Below, piece by piece: positions 25,251 through 35,042 of a DNA stretch of 64,000 bases (position 1 is its first letter; every line of letters begins with the position of its first letter). Source of the DNA: Haloarcula pellucida (GTDB taxonomy: Archaea > Halobacteriota > Halobacteria > Halobacteriales > Haloarculaceae); assembly GCF_014647235.1 (NCBI RefSeq), contig NZ_BMOU01000004.1:248379-312378 (forward strand), in the 5' to 3' direction. The notes below the pieces were generated by a model. It saw only the letters and a list, made by a program, of their open reading frames with translations. It was not told the origin of the DNA and did no database searches. The position numbers and the translations under genes are program-made.

Positions 25251-26267
25251 ATGCCACAATCAAGCAGACCACGCAAAGGCTCGCTGGGCTTCGGCCCGCG
25301 CAAGCGCTCGACGAGCGAGACGCCGCGCTTCAACAGCTGGCCGTCCGACGACGGCCAGCCCGGCGTTCAAGGGTTCGCCGGCTACAAGGCGGGCATGACT
25401 CACGTCGTGCTCGTCAACGACGAACCCAACTCCCCACGCGAGGGGATGGAAGAGACCGTCCCGGTGACGGTCGTCGAGACGCCGCCGATGCGCGCCGTCG
25501 CCCTGCGAGCGTACGAAGATACGCCGTACGGCAAGCGTCCGCTGACGGAGGTCTGGACGGACGAGTTCCACGGGGAACTCGACCGGACACTGAACCTGCC
25601 GGAGGACCACGACCCGGACGCTGCAGAGGAACAGGTACGCGACGCACTCGAGGCCGGAACCCTCGGGGACGTGCGTCTCATCACGCACACCGTCCCCGAC
25701 GCCGTCCCGAGCGTCCCGAAGAAAAAGCCCGACGTGATGGAGACTCGCGTCGGCGGTGGTTCCCTCGAGGACCGCCTCAGTCACGCCCTCGAACTCGTCG
25801 CAGACGGCGGCGAGCACTCGATGAACGACGTCTTCCGCGCCGGCGAGTACGCCGACGTGGCTGGCGTCACGAAGGGTAAAGGGACCCAGGGTCCCGTCAA
25901 GCGCTGGGGCGTCCAGAAGCGGAAGGGCAAGCACGCCCGGCAGGGTTGGCGGCGCCGAATCGGTAACCTCGGCCCGTGGAACCCCTCCCGCGTGCGCTCG
26001 ACGGTCCCCCAGCAGGGGCAGACCGGCTACCACCAGCGCACGGAACTGAACAAGCGCCTCATCGACATCGGCGAGGGCGACGACGCGACCGTCGACGGTG
26101 GCTTCGTCAACTACGGCGAGGTCGACGGCCCCTACACGCTCGTGAAGGGGTCGGTGCCCGGTCCGGACAAGCGTCTGGTTCGCTTCCGGCCCGCGGTGCG
26201 TCCGAACGACCAGCCGCGCCTCGACCCCGAGGTGCGCTACGTCTCCACAGAATCGAACCAGGGATAA
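25251..26267 (+). CDS. rpl3: 50S ribosomal protein L3 (uL3)
   Basis: A large-subunit core protein that reaches the peptidyl transferase centre. At 338 residues it has the archaeal/eukaryotic length. Key blocks are SRPRKGSLGFGPRKRS at the start, GFAGYKAGMTHVV, and the conserved centre VTKGKGTQGPVKRWGVQKRK followed by GWRRRIGNLGPWNPSRVR. An acidic surface insertion (DPDAAEEQVRDALEAG) is typical of halophiles. It lies three bases before rpl4. Confidence 0.98.
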   Translation: MPQSSRPRKGSLGFGPRKRSTSETPRFNSWPSDDGQPGVQGFAGYKAGMTHVVLVNDEPNSPREGMEETVPVTVVETPPMRAVALRAYEDTPYGKRPLTEVWTDEFHGELDRTLNLPEDHDPDAAEEQVRDALEAGTLGDVRLITHTVPDAVPSVPKKKPDVMETRVGGGSLEDRLSHALELVADGGEHSMNDVFRAGEYADVAGVTKGKGTQGPVKRWGVQKRKGKHARQGWRRRIGNLGPWNPSRVRSTVPQQGQTGYHQRTELNKRLIDIGEGDDATVDGGFVNYGEVDGPYTLVKGSVPGPDKRLVRFRPAVRPNDQPRLDPEVRYVSTESNQG

Positions 26268-26270
26268 CCT

Positions 26271-27011
26271 ATGCAGGCAACTATCTACACTCTGGACGGC
26301 GAGGCCGACGGCGAGGTCGACCTGCCGGACGTCTTCGAGACGCCCGTGCGACCCGACCTCATCGGAAAGGCCGTTCGCGCCGCCCAGGCAAACCGGAAGC
26401 AGGACTACGGGTCCGACGACTACGCCGGCCTCCGTACGCCGGCCGAGTCGTTCGGTAGCGGTCGCGGTCAGGCACACGTCCCGAAACAGGACGGTCGTGC
26501 CCGCCGCGTCCCGCAGGCGGTCAAGGGGCGACGCGCCCACCCGCCGAAAGCCGAGACGGACCGGTCGCTCGACCTGAACGACAAGGAACGCCAGCTCGCC
26601 GTCCGTTCGGCGCTCGCCGCCACCACGGACGCCGAACTCGTCGCCGAACGCGGTCACGAGTTCGACCGCGACGAGGTGCCCGTCGTCGTCTCCGACGACT
26701 TCGAGGACCTCGTCAAGACCCAGGAGGTCGTCTCCCTCCTGGAAGCGCTGGACGTTCACGCCGACATCGAGCGCGCCGACGACACGAAGATCAAGGCCGG
26801 ACAGGGGAAGGCACGCGGCCGGAAGTACCGCCGCCCGTCTTCTATCCTGTTCGTGACCAGTGACGAGCCGTCGAAGGCCGCCCGCAACCTCGCGGGCGTC
26901 GACGTGGCTACGGCCCGGGAGGTCAACGCAGAGGACCTCGCACCCGGCGCACAGCCCGGTCGACTCACCGTCTTCACCGAGTCCGCACTCGAGGAGGTTG
27001 GTGACCGATGA
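26271..27011 (+). CDS. rpl4: 50S ribosomal protein L4 (uL4)
   Basis: A 246-residue large-subunit protein lining the exit tunnel. The extended loop GSGRGQAHVPKQDGRARRVP and the block GRRAHPPKAETDRSLDLNDK are those of archaeal L4. The C-terminal half holds the Rossmann-like globular domain (PVVVSDDFEDLVKTQEVVSL). The stop overlaps rpl23 by four bases (ATGA). Confidence 0.97.
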   Translation: MQATIYTLDGEADGEVDLPDVFETPVRPDLIGKAVRAAQANRKQDYGSDDYAGLRTPAESFGSGRGQAHVPKQDGRARRVPQAVKGRRAHPPKAETDRSLDLNDKERQLAVRSALAATTDAELVAERGHEFDRDEVPVVVSDDFEDLVKTQEVVSLLEALDVHADIERADDTKIKAGQGKARGRKYRRPSSILFVTSDEPSKAARNLAGVDVATAREVNAEDLAPGAQPGRLTVFTESALEEVGDR

Positions 27012-27265
27012 GCTGGGACGTCATCAAGTACCCGCACGTCACCGAGAAGGCCATGAACGACATGGACTTCGACAACAAGCTCCAGTTCGTCGTCGACGAC
27101 GCCGCTGGGAAACCCGAGGTCGCCGAGGCCGTCGAGTCCCAGTACGACGTCACCGTCGTCGACGTGAACACACAGAACACGATGGACGGCGAGAAGAAGG
27201 CCGTCGTTCGCCTCTCCGAGGACGACGACGCCCAGGAAGTCGCCTCCAGAATCGGGGTGTTCTAA
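27008..27265 (+). CDS. rpl23: 50S ribosomal protein L23 (uL23)
   Basis: An 85-residue protein at the tunnel exit that forms part of the docking site for SRP and chaperones. The start MSWDVIKYPHVTEKAM is diagnostic for the archaeal form, and KLQFVVDDAAGKPEVAEAVE forms the first beta-alpha unit. It overlaps rpl4 by four bases and lies two bases before rpl2. Confidence 0.97.
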   Translation: MSWDVIKYPHVTEKAMNDMDFDNKLQFVVDDAAGKPEVAEAVESQYDVTVVDVNTQNTMDGEKKAVVRLSEDDDAQEVASRIGVF

Positions 27266-27267
27266 CG

Positions 27268-27990
27268 ATGGGACGACGAATTCAGGGACAACGACGCGGT
27301 CGCGGGACGTCCACGTTCCGGGCGCCCTCGCACCGCTACAAGGCCGATCTTCAGCACCGGAAAGTCGAAGACGGCGACCTCGTCGCCGGGACCGTCGTGG
27401 ACATCGAACACGACCCCGCTCGCTCGGCGCCCGTCGCGGCCGTCGAGTTCGAGGACGGCGACCACCGCCTCGTGCTGGCGCCGGAAGGCGTCGGCGTGGG
27501 CGACGAACTGCAGGTCGGCGTCAGCGCCGAGATCGCCCCCGGGAACACGCTCCCACTCGCGGAGATTCCCGAAGGGGTCCCGGTCTGTAACGTCGAGTCC
27601 AGCCCCGGCGACGGTGGGCGCTTCGCCCGCTCGTCGGGTGTCAACGCGACGCTGCTGACCCACGACCGCAACGTCGCGGTCGTGAAGCTCCCCTCCGGGG
27701 AGATGAAGCGCCTCGACCCGCAGTGTCGTGCCACCATCGGCGTCGTCGCCGGTGGCGGCCGCACTGACAAGCCGATGGTCAAGGCCGGCAACAAGTATCA
27801 CAAGATGAAAGCCCGCGGGACGAAGTGGCCAAACGTCCGTGGTGTCGCGATGAACGCCGTCGACCACCCGTTCGGTGGTGGCGGCCGACAGCACCCCGGC
27901 AAGCCCAAATCGATCTCCCGCAACGCTCCGCCAGGCCGGAAAGTCGGGGACATCGCCTCGAAACGAACCGGCCGGGGTGGTGACGAATGA
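27268..27990 (+). CDS. rpl2: 50S ribosomal protein L2 (uL2)
   Basis: A 240-residue protein needed for subunit association and peptidyl transfer. The N-terminus [20 protein letters not shown] and the C-terminal block [20 protein letters not shown], with the conserved histidine loop, are clear. ATG at 27268 is used; the longer frame reading through from rpl4 and rpl23 in another phase is not coding upstream of this point. The stop overlaps rps19 in an ATGA. Confidence 0.97.
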   Translation: MGRRIQGQRRGRGTSTFRAPSHRYKADLQHRKVEDGDLVAGTVVDIEHDPARSAPVAAVEFEDGDHRLVLAPEGVGVGDELQVGVSAEIAPGNTLPLAEIPEGVPVCNVESSPGDGGRFARSSGVNATLLTHDRNVAVVKLPSGEMKRLDPQCRATIGVVAGGGRTDKPMVKAGNKYHKMKARGTKWPNVRGVAMNAVDHPFGGGGRQHPGKPKSISRNAPPGRKVGDIASKRTGRGGDE

Positions 27991-28409
27991 GTTCGGAATA
28001 TCAAATCGGCCACGAAGGAGAGTTCTCCTTCCGAGGCCACACGCTCGACGAGCTGCAGGATCTGGAGCTCGAGGAAGTCGCGGAACTGCTCCCCGCACGC
28101 CAGCGGCGAAGTATCAAGCGCGGTCTGACCGAGGAAAAGCAGAAACTCCTCGAGAAGGCCCGCGAGGCCGAAGAGGAGGCGACGGCGAACGACCCCATCC
28201 GGACGCACCTGCGCGACATGCCGGTGCTTCCGGAGATGGTCGACATCACCTTCGCTGTCCACAACGGCCAGAGCTTCGAGCGCGTGAAGGTCGAGCCCGA
28301 GATGCTCGGGCACTACCTCGGTGAGTTCCAGCTCACCCGTACCTCGGTCGAACACGGTCAGGCCGGTATCGGAGCGACACGCTCCTCGAAGTTCGTACCG
28401 CTCAAGTAA
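27987..28409 (+). CDS. rps19: 30S ribosomal protein S19 (uS19)
   Basis: A 140-residue head protein of the small subunit. It carries the archaeal/eukaryotic N-terminal extension ([20 protein letters not shown]) and the conserved core [20 protein letters not shown] followed by [15 protein letters not shown] and [18 protein letters not shown]. It lies two bases before rpl22. Confidence 0.97.
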   Translation: MSSEYQIGHEGEFSFRGHTLDELQDLELEEVAELLPARQRRSIKRGLTEEKQKLLEKAREAEEEATANDPIRTHLRDMPVLPEMVDITFAVHNGQSFERVKVEPEMLGHYLGEFQLTRTSVEHGQAGIGATRSSKFVPLK

Positions 28410-28411
28410 TC

Positions 28412-28873
28412 ATGGGAATCAGCTACTCAGTCGACGCCGATCCGGACACGACCGCGAAAGCGATGCTCCGTGAGCGGCAGATGAGCCACAAGCACAGCAA
28501 AGCCATCGCCCGAGAGATCAAGGGCAAGACGGCGGGCGACGCCGTCGAGTTCCTCGAAGCAGTTATCGAGGGCGACCAGCCTGTCGCGTTCAAGCAGCAC
28601 AACTCGGGCGTCGGCCACAAGAGCAAGGTCGACGGCTGGGACGCCGGTCGCTACCCCGAGAAGGCCTCGGAGGCCTTCATCGACCTGCTGGAGAACGCCA
28701 TCGGCAACGCCGACCACCAGGGCTTCGACGGTGAAGCCATGGAGATCATGCACGTCGCCGCCCACAAGGTCGGCGAACAGCAGGGTCGCAAGCCCCGCGC
28801 GATGGGGCGTGCCTCCGCCTGGAACACACCGCAGGTCGACGTCGAACTCATCCTCGAGGAGGTCAGCGAATAA
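28412..28873 (+). CDS. rpl22: 50S ribosomal protein L22 (uL22)
   Basis: A 153-residue protein of the exit tunnel constriction. The blocks ERQMSHKHSKAIAREIKGKT, VDGWDAGRYPEKASEAFIDL and GRKPRAMGRASAWNTPQVDV (the tunnel hairpin) identify it. The stop overlaps rps3 by one base (TAATG). Confidence 0.97.
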   Translation: MGISYSVDADPDTTAKAMLRERQMSHKHSKAIAREIKGKTAGDAVEFLEAVIEGDQPVAFKQHNSGVGHKSKVDGWDAGRYPEKASEAFIDLLENAIGNADHQGFDGEAMEIMHVAAHKVGEQQGRKPRAMGRASAWNTPQVDVELILEEVSE

Positions 28874-29784
28874 TGGCTGACGAACAGCAGTTCATCGAGG
28901 ACGGCCTCCAGCGGACCCAGATCGACGAGTTCTTCGCAGAAGAGCTCGGTCGAGCGGGCTACGGCGGCATGGACGTCGCTAAGACCCCGATGGGGACCCA
29001 GATCGTCCTGAAAGCCGAGAAGCCAGGGATGGTCATCGGCAAGGGCGGGAAGAACATCCGGAAGATCACGACGGAACTCGAGGACCGATTCGACCTCGAC
29101 GACCCGCAGATCGACGTGCAGGAAGTCGAGGAACCGGACCTCAACGCCCGCATCGTCGCAGACCGTCTGGGGAACGCCCTCGAACGCGGCTGGTACTTCC
29201 GCAAGGCCGGTCACACGACGATCGACCGCATCATGGAAGCCGGCGCGAAGGGCGCCGAGATCGTCCTCTCCGGGAAGGTCACCGGTGCACGCTCGCGCGT
29301 CGAGAAGTTCAACCGCGGCTACATCAAGCACAACGGCGAACCCGCCGAGGACATCGTCGACAGCGGCGTCGGCGTCGCAGTGATGAAACTCGGTACCATC
29401 GGCGTGCGCGTGAAGATCATCCCGCCGAACGCCGAACTCCCCGACGACTTCGAGATCTACGAGGACGTCGAGGTCGAGGAGTACGTCGCCGAGACCGACG
29501 GCGAGTCTGTCGAGGAACTCCTCGAAGGCGAACCCGAAGACGAGAGCGAAGCCGAGACGACCGAAGTCGGCCACGACGAGCCTGAGGACGTCGAGGTCGA
29601 CGAAGAGGTCGTCGAAGAGGAGATCGTCGAAGAGGACGTCGAAGTCCCGACCGACGACGACGTCGAGGACGTCGACGTCGACGAACTCGAAGACGCAGTC
29701 GACGAGGAACTCGACGAGGACGTCGAAGCCGAAGCGGAGGAGCTCATGGACGAGATGGACGACGAGGAGGCTGACGAAGAATGA
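28873..29784 (+). CDS. rps3: 30S ribosomal protein S3 (uS3) with long acidic tail
   Basis: A 303-residue mRNA-entry protein. The KH domain has the GKGG loop at 56-59 (PGMVIGKGGKNIRKI), and the C-domain includes GAEIVLSGKVTGARSRVEKF. The last 100 or so residues are almost only Glu, Asp and Val (for example DEEVVEEEIVEEDVEVPTDD), a much longer acidic tail than non-halophile S3. It overlaps rpl29 in an ATGA. Confidence 0.97.
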   Translation: MADEQQFIEDGLQRTQIDEFFAEELGRAGYGGMDVAKTPMGTQIVLKAEKPGMVIGKGGKNIRKITTELEDRFDLDDPQIDVQEVEEPDLNARIVADRLGNALERGWYFRKAGHTTIDRIMEAGAKGAEIVLSGKVTGARSRVEKFNRGYIKHNGEPAEDIVDSGVGVAVMKLGTIGVRVKIIPPNAELPDDFEIYEDVEVEEYVAETDGESVEELLEGEPEDESEAETTEVGHDEPEDVEVDEEVVEEEIVEEDVEVPTDDDVEDVDVDELEDAVDEELDEDVEAEAEELMDEMDDEEADEE

Positions 29785-29999
29785 CCGTCCTCCACGTGCA
29801 GGAAATCCGTGACATGACGCCCGCCGAGCGAGAGGCGGAACTCGACGACCTGAAGACGGAACTGCTCAACGCCCGGGCCGTGCAGGCCGCGGGTGGCGCC
29901 CCGGAGAACCCGGGTCGCATCAAAGAACTGAAGAAGGCCATCGCCCGGATCAAGACGATTCAGGGCGAAGAAGGCGACCTCCAGCCGGAGGACGAATAA
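29781..29999 (+). CDS. rpl29: 50S ribosomal protein L29 (uL29)
   Basis: A 72-residue two-helix hairpin protein near the tunnel exit. The start VLHVQEIRDMTPAEREAELD and the second helix NPGRIKELKKAIARIKTI are characteristic. It overlaps the neighbouring genes on both sides (four bases with rps3, one with rnp1). Confidence 0.96.
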   Translation: MTVLHVQEIRDMTPAEREAELDDLKTELLNARAVQAAGGAPENPGRIKELKKAIARIKTIQGEEGDLQPEDE

Positions 30000-30286
30000 T
30001 GCCACTGACACCCGAGACGCTCCCACGTCACGAACTCGTCGGCCTCGACGTAGAGGTCGTCGCCGCGTCCAACCCGGACGCCGTCGGTATCAGCGGGACG
30101 GTCGTCGTGGAGACGACCCAGATGCTGGCCGTCGAAGGAGCCGACCGGGTGTGGCACGTGCCGAAGGACAGCGCGACGTTCGCCTTCGACCTGCCGTCCG
30201 GACAGCGAGTCCGGGTGGACGGTTCGAAACTCGTCGCCCGTCCCGCTCGCCGCACAGAGAAATCAGGTGATTCCAAATGGCGCTAG
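29999..30286 (+). CDS. rnp1: Ribonuclease P protein component 1 (Rpp29/Pop4 homologue)
   Basis: A 95-residue Sm-like protein subunit of archaeal RNase P, which trims tRNA 5' leaders. The family pattern is RHELVGLDVEVVAASNPDAV, GISGTVVVETTQML and the end [20 protein letters not shown]. It is encoded, as in most archaea, inside the ribosomal operon between L29 and S17, linking tRNA processing to ribosome supply. It overlaps rps17 by ten bases. Confidence 0.95.
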   Translation: MPLTPETLPRHELVGLDVEVVAASNPDAVGISGTVVVETTQMLAVEGADRVWHVPKDSATFAFDLPSGQRVRVDGSKLVARPARRTEKSGDSKWR

Positions 30287-30603
30287 GACTGAACGTACAG
30301 GAACCGGAGACGACCTGTACCGACCAGAACTGCCCGTTCCACGGAGAGCTCTCCGTGCGCGGTCAGACACTGGACGGTGAGGTCGCCTCCACCGACATGG
30401 AGAAGACCGTCGTCGTCGAGCGCGAGTACGACGTGAAGGTGCCCAAATACGACCGCTTCATGAAGCGGCGGAGCCGCGTTCCGGCTCACGCACCGGACTG
30501 TCTCGACCTCGCGGTCGGTGACACGGTCACGATAGCAGAGTGTCGACCGCTCTCGAAAACGAAGAGCCACGTCGTCGTGGCAATCGAGGACGGTGAGCAA
30601 TAA
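30277..30603 (+). CDS. rps17: 30S ribosomal protein S17 (uS17)
   Basis: A 108-residue OB-fold primary rRNA-binding protein. The archaeal N-terminal part contains [10 protein letters not shown], and the core is [20 protein letters not shown], followed by [20 protein letters not shown]. The start is ATG at 30277, which lies within the end of rnp1. It overlaps rpl14 by one base. Confidence 0.97.
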   Translation: MALGLNVQEPETTCTDQNCPFHGELSVRGQTLDGEVASTDMEKTVVVEREYDVKVPKYDRFMKRRSRVPAHAPDCLDLAVGDTVTIAECRPLSKTKSHVVVAIEDGEQ

Positions 30604-31001
30604 TGGAGGCGCTGAACGCAGACGTCACCCAGGGACTCGAGAAGGGCTCGCTCATCACGTGTGCCGACAACACGGGCGCACGCGAGCTGAAGGTCATCTC
30701 GGTCCACGGCTACTCGGGGACGAAGAGCCGACACCCGAAAGCCGGTCTGGGCGACAAGATCACCGTCTCGGTCACCAAGGGGACGCCGGAGATGCGTCGT
30801 CAGGTGCTCGAGGCCGTGGTCGTTCGGCAGAAGAAACCCATCCGCCGTCCCGACGGCACCCGCGTCAAGTTCGAAGACAACGCGGCCGTCATCGTGGACG
30901 AGAACGAGGACCCGCGCGGGACCGAGCTGAAAGGCCCCATCTCGCGGGAAGTCGCAGAGCGGTTCGGGAGTGTCGCCTCCGCAGCGACGATGATCGTATA
31001 G
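30603..31001 (+). CDS. rpl14: 50S ribosomal protein L14 (uL14)
   Basis: A 132-residue protein at the subunit interface. The block [20 protein letters not shown] and the end [19 protein letters not shown] are nearly invariant in archaea. There is a four-base gap to rpl24. Confidence 0.98.
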   Translation: MEALNADVTQGLEKGSLITCADNTGARELKVISVHGYSGTKSRHPKAGLGDKITVSVTKGTPEMRRQVLEAVVVRQKKPIRRPDGTRVKFEDNAAVIVDENEDPRGTELKGPISREVAERFGSVASAATMIV

Positions 31002-31005
31002 AACC

Positions 31006-31368
31006 ATGAGTGAGCAACCAGACAAACAGCGAACGAGTCAACGACGCGCCCCGCTCCACGAGCGACACAAGCAGGTTCGGGCGACGCTGTCGGCCGACCT
31101 CCGCGAGGAGTACGGCCAGCGCAACGTCCGCGTCAACAACGGAGACACCGTCGAGGTGCTCCGCGGTGACTTCGCCGGCGAAGAAGGCGAAGTCGTCAAC
31201 GTCGACCTCAAAGACGCCGTCATCCACGTCGAGGACGTCACCCTCGAGAAGACGGACGGCGAAGAGGTCCCCCGCCCGCTGAAAGCCTCGAACGTTCGGG
31301 TCACGGACCTGAACCTCGAGGACGAAAAGCGGGAGTCGCGTCTCGAATCGGAGGATGATTCCGCATGA
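31006..31368 (+). CDS. rpl24: 50S ribosomal protein L24 (uL24)
   Basis: A 120-residue assembly-initiator protein with a KOW motif ([20 protein letters not shown]). The start [20 protein letters not shown] is typical of the archaeal form. The end is acidic. It overlaps rps4e in an ATGA. Confidence 0.96.
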   Translation: MSEQPDKQRTSQRRAPLHERHKQVRATLSADLREEYGQRNVRVNNGDTVEVLRGDFAGEEGEVVNVDLKDAVIHVEDVTLEKTDGEEVPRPLKASNVRVTDLNLEDEKRESRLESEDDSA

Positions 31369-32105
31369 GTAACCACCAGAAGCGTCTCTCGGTCCCGAAC
31401 AGTTGGCCCGTAGAGCGCAAGACGGCAACGTTCACGGTGAAGGCCGGCGCCGGCCCGCACGGTGAGTCGGGGGTCCCCCTGCTCATCGTTCTGCGGGACG
31501 TGCTGGGCTACGCCGACAACCGCAAAGAAGCACGCTACGCGCTCAACGAGGACAACGTCCTCATCAACGGCAAGGCCGTCTCCGACGAGGAGCGCCCTGT
31601 CGGGATGTTCGACATCCTCGCGTTCACCGAGCGCGAAGAGTACTACCGCGTGTTCCCCGGCGAGGGTGGTCGGCTCGCGCTGACCGCCATCGAAGCGGAC
31701 GCCGCGGAGTCCAAACTGGGCAAGATCGTCACCAAGACTCACGTCGACGGTGGCCGCGTCCAGTTGGGCCTCCACGACGGCGAGACGCTCATCGTCGAGG
31801 ACGACCAGACCTACGACGGCGGTGACTCCATCGTCGTCGACAACGAGTCGAGCGAGGTCATCGCCCACTTCGAGTACGAAGAGGGCGCACTCGTCACGGC
31901 CGTCGACGGCGCACACGCCGGCGAAATCGGCACCATCGACGAGATTCAGGTCACCCCCGGCTCGGCCCAGAACAACGTCATCGTCTCACAGGACGACGAC
32001 GCTGGCTTCGAGACGGTCGAAGAGTACGTCGTCGTCATCGACGAGAACTTCACTGGCGATGCCGGAACGGCATCGGAAAACGCGAGCGAGGGTGATGACG
32101 AATGA
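31365..32105 (+). CDS. rps4e: 30S ribosomal protein S4e (eS4)
   Basis: A 246-residue archaeal/eukaryotic small-subunit protein with an S4-type RNA-binding domain ([20 protein letters not shown]), a central domain and a C-terminal KOW-like part ([20 protein letters not shown]). The start [20 protein letters not shown] is diagnostic. It overlaps rpl5 by four bases. Confidence 0.97.
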   Translation: MSNHQKRLSVPNSWPVERKTATFTVKAGAGPHGESGVPLLIVLRDVLGYADNRKEARYALNEDNVLINGKAVSDEERPVGMFDILAFTEREEYYRVFPGEGGRLALTAIEADAAESKLGKIVTKTHVDGGRVQLGLHDGETLIVEDDQTYDGGDSIVVDNESSEVIAHFEYEEGALVTAVDGAHAGEIGTIDEIQVTPGSAQNNVIVSQDDDAGFETVEEYVVVIDENFTGDAGTASENASEGDDE

Positions 32106-32632
32106 GCTCGGAGAGCGAATCCGCCGACTTCCACGAGATGCGGGAGCCGAGCGTCGAGAAAGTCGTCGTCCACATGGGCATCGGCCACGGTGGCCGTGAC
32201 CTGGCCAACGCCGAGGACATCCTCGGCGAGATCACCGGCCAGAGCCCCGTCCGGACGAAGGCAAAGCGGACCGTCGGCGAGTTCGACATCCGCGAGGGCG
32301 ACCCCATCGGTGCGAAGGTCACCCTCCGCGACGAAGTCGCAGAGGAGTTCCTCGAGACGGCGCTGCCGCTTGCCGACCTGTCGGCCACTCAGTTCGACGA
32401 CACCGGCAACTTCAGCTTCGGCGTCGAGGAACACACGGAGTTCCCGAGCCAGGAGTACGACCCGAGCATCGGAATCTACGGGCTGGACGTCACCGTCAAC
32501 CTCGTCCGCCCGGGGTACCGCGTCGCCAAGCGCGACAAGGCGTCGCGCTCGATTCCGTCGAACCACCGACTCAACCCGGAAGACGCGACCGCGTTCGTCG
32601 AGTCGACATTCGACGTGGAGGTCAGTGAATGA
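32102..32632 (+). CDS. rpl5: 50S ribosomal protein L5 (uL5)
   Basis: A 176-residue 5S rRNA-binding protein. [20 protein letters not shown], the [20 protein letters not shown] block and [20 protein letters not shown] fit archaeal L5. It overlaps rps14 by four bases. Confidence 0.97.
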   Translation: MSSESESADFHEMREPSVEKVVVHMGIGHGGRDLANAEDILGEITGQSPVRTKAKRTVGEFDIREGDPIGAKVTLRDEVAEEFLETALPLADLSATQFDDTGNFSFGVEEHTEFPSQEYDPSIGIYGLDVTVNLVRPGYRVAKRDKASRSIPSNHRLNPEDATAFVESTFDVEVSE

Positions 32633-32808
32633 GCGAAAGTGAAACCACAGACGAGCCCGACGCCGCCGAGGCAGAGCGGACCGGCCAGCTCGAGTCCTGT
32701 CAGCGCTGCGGTCGCGAACAGGGACTCGTCGGCAAGTACGACATCTGGCTGTGTCGCCAGTGCTTCCGCGAGATCTCGCGGGGAATGGGCTTCAAGAAGT
32801 ACAGCTAA
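32629..32808 (+). CDS. rps14: 30S ribosomal protein S14 (uS14), zinc form
   Basis: A 59-residue protein with an acidic N-terminal extension (about 18 residues) before the zinc finger. Ligands are Cys24, Cys27, Cys42 and Cys45 in [20 protein letters not shown], and the C-terminus GMGFKKYS is conserved. The ATG at 32629 overlaps the rpl5 stop, and the stop at 32806-32808 lies two bases before rps8. Confidence 0.97.
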   Translation: MSESETTDEPDAAEAERTGQLESCQRCGREQGLVGKYDIWLCRQCFREISRGMGFKKYS

Positions 32809-32810
32809 CC

Positions 32811-33203
32811 ATGACAGGAAACGACCCATTCGCCAACGCGCTGTCGGCCATCGATAACGCCGAGAGCGTCGGGCATCTGGAGCAGACGGTATCGCCCGCT
32901 TCGAACGAAATCGGCTCCGTCCTCGAGGTCTTCTACGACCGCGGGTACATAGACGGGTTCACCTTCGTCGACGACGGCAAAGCCGGTGAGTTCGAGGTCG
33001 AACTGAAAGGTGCCATCAACGAGTGTGGCCCGGTCAAGCCCCGCTACTCTGCGGGTGCCGACGAGTTCGAGAAGTGGGAGAAGCGGTTCCTCCCCGCCCG
33101 AGACTACGGGACACTCGTCGTCTCGACCAGCCACGGCATCATGAGCCACTACGACGCCCGCGAGGCGGGCGTCGGTGGTCAGGTCATCGCGTACGTATAC
33201 TGA
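32811..33203 (+). CDS. rps8: 30S ribosomal protein S8 (uS8)
   Basis: A 130-residue primary 16S rRNA-binding protein. The start DPFANALSAIDNAESVGHLE and the end STSHGIMSHYDAREAGVGGQ are conserved. It has two-base gaps on either side (rps14, rpl6). Confidence 0.97.
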   Translation: MTGNDPFANALSAIDNAESVGHLEQTVSPASNEIGSVLEVFYDRGYIDGFTFVDDGKAGEFEVELKGAINECGPVKPRYSAGADEFEKWEKRFLPARDYGTLVVSTSHGIMSHYDAREAGVGGQVIAYVY

Positions 33204-33205
33204 CA

Positions 33206-33742
33206 ATGCCACGAGTAGAACTGGAAATTCCGGAAGACGTGACCGCCGAACAGGACCATCTCGACATCACCGTCGAGGGGCCCAACGGCAGCGTCACACG
33301 TCGGCTCTGGTACCCCGACATCGACGTCTCGGTCGAGGACGACACCGTCGTCATCGAGTCCGAGGAAGACGACGCAAAGACGATGTCGACTATCGGTACC
33401 TTCGAGAGCCACATCGAGAACATGTTCCACGGCGTGACCGAGGGCTGGGAGTACGAGATGGAAGTCTTCTACTCTCACTTCCCGATGCAGGTCGGCGTCG
33501 AAGGTGACGAAGTCGTCATCGAGAACTTCCTCGGCGAGAAGGCCGCCCGTCGCACCACCGTCCACGGTGAGACCGACGTGCAGGTCGACGGCGAGGAACT
33601 GACGCTGTCTGGTCCCGACATCGAAGCCGTCGGCCAGACCGCCGCGGACATCGAACAGCTCACGCGCATCAACGACAAGGACGTGCGCGTGTTTCAGGAC
33701 GGGGTGTACATCACCCAGAAACCGAACCGAGGTGACGCCTAA
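33206..33742 (+). CDS. rpl6: 50S ribosomal protein L6 (uL6)
   Basis: A 178-residue protein near the factor-binding site, with the usual two similar domains. The start [20 protein letters not shown] and the block [20 protein letters not shown] identify the archaeal form. It overlaps rpl32e by one base. Confidence 0.97.
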   Translation: MPRVELEIPEDVTAEQDHLDITVEGPNGSVTRRLWYPDIDVSVEDDTVVIESEEDDAKTMSTIGTFESHIENMFHGVTEGWEYEMEVFYSHFPMQVGVEGDEVVIENFLGEKAARRTTVHGETDVQVDGEELTLSGPDIEAVGQTAADIEQLTRINDKDVRVFQDGVYITQKPNRGDA

Positions 33743-34593
33743 TGGCAGACAACCCCGACAACAAGAGCAGCGACGCCGACGCCAACGAAGAGGCACTCAC
33801 GCAGGGCGGCGCCCCCGAGGACGACGTCGAGTCGGAGCAGCCACTCGACGGCGAACCCGCCGAGGACGCCGACCAGCGAGCCGAAGAGGCCGACTCCGAG
33901 GCCGAAGAGATGGAGCTGACCGACATCAGCGGCGTCGGCGACGCGAAGGCCGACTCGCTCCGCGAGGCCGGCTTCGAGACGGTCGACGACGTCCGCGCCG
34001 CAGACCAGTCCGCACTCGCGGAGGTCAGCGGCGTCGGGAACGCGCTCGCGGCCCGGATCAAGGCCGACGTCGGTGGGCTCGAAGTCGACACCGAGACCGA
34101 GGCCGAAGTCGAAGAGGAAGGCGCCGAGGAAGCGGCCGACGAGGACGTGGAGACGGAACTCCAGCCTCGCGGGCTCGCCGATAAGACGCCCGACCTCGAC
34201 GACGAGGAGGCTCGACTGCTGGCACAGCGACACCGCGTCGGCAAGCCGCAGTTCAACCGGCAGGACCACCACAAGAAAAAGCGCGTCTCGACGTCGTGGC
34301 GCCGCCCGCGCGGCCAGCTCTCGAAGCAGCGCCGTGGCATCAAGGGCAAGGGCGACACGGTCGAGGCGGGCTTTCGCTCGCCGACCGCGGTCCGTGGCAA
34401 GCACCCCTCCGGCTTCGAGGAAGTCCGCGTCCACAACGTGGACGACCTCGAAGGCGTCGACGGGGACGTCGAAGCGGTCCGCATCGCCTCCAAGGTCGGC
34501 GCTCGCAAGCGCGAGCGTATCGAAGAGGAGGCCGAGGACGCGGGCATCCGCGTGCTCAACCCCACCTACGAAGAAGTCGAGGTGAACGAGTAA
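33742..34593 (+). CDS. rpl32e: 50S ribosomal protein L32e (eL32) with N-terminal helix-hairpin-helix extension
   Basis: A 283-residue protein, about twice the length of most archaeal L32e. The C-terminal 125 residues or so are the ribosomal domain ([40 protein letters not shown]). Ahead of it are an acidic stretch and a helix-hairpin-helix-like domain with two repeated units, [20 protein letters not shown] and [20 protein letters not shown]. This extension is known in haloarchaeal L32e; its role is unclear. It overlaps rpl19e by one base. Confidence 0.96.
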   Translation: MADNPDNKSSDADANEEALTQGGAPEDDVESEQPLDGEPAEDADQRAEEADSEAEEMELTDISGVGDAKADSLREAGFETVDDVRAADQSALAEVSGVGNALAARIKADVGGLEVDTETEAEVEEEGAEEAADEDVETELQPRGLADKTPDLDDEEARLLAQRHRVGKPQFNRQDHHKKKRVSTSWRRPRGQLSKQRRGIKGKGDTVEAGFRSPTAVRGKHPSGFEEVRVHNVDDLEGVDGDVEAVRIASKVGARKRERIEEEAEDAGIRVLNPTYEEVEVNE

Positions 34594-35042
34594 TGACGGA
34601 CCTCTCCGCACAGAAGCGACTCGCAGCGGACGTCCTCGACGTCGGGAAGAACCGCGTCTGGTTCAACCCCGACCGGCAGGGCGACATCGCGGACGCCATC
34701 ACCCGCGAGGACGTGCGCGAACTGGTAGATGAGGGCGCCATTCAGGCGAAAGACAAGAAAGGCAACTCCCGCGGCCGCGCCCGGGAACGCCAGAAGAAGC
34801 GCGCCTACGGTCACCAGAAGGGAGCCGGTTCCCGGAAGGGCAAGGCCGGGGCGCGACAGGACCCCAAGAAGGATTGGGAGTCGCGCATCCGCGCACAGCG
34901 CAAGAAGCTGCGCGAACTGCGCGACGACGGCACACTCTCGAGTTCGCAGTACCGCGACCTGTACGACAAGGCAGGCGGTGGCGAGTTCGACAGTGTCGCC
35001 GATCTCGAACGATACATCGACGCAAACCACGGTGACGCATAA
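34593..35042 (+). CDS. rpl19e: 50S ribosomal protein L19e (eL19)
   Basis: A 149-residue archaeal/eukaryotic large-subunit protein. The start TDLSAQKRLAADVLDVGKNR and the basic helix GSRKGKAGARQDPKKDWESR are diagnostic. It shares a one-base TAATG overlap with genes on both sides. Confidence 0.97.
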   Translation: MTDLSAQKRLAADVLDVGKNRVWFNPDRQGDIADAITREDVRELVDEGAIQAKDKKGNSRGRARERQKKRAYGHQKGAGSRKGKAGARQDPKKDWESRIRAQRKKLRELRDDGTLSSSQYRDLYDKAGGGEFDSVADLERYIDANHGDA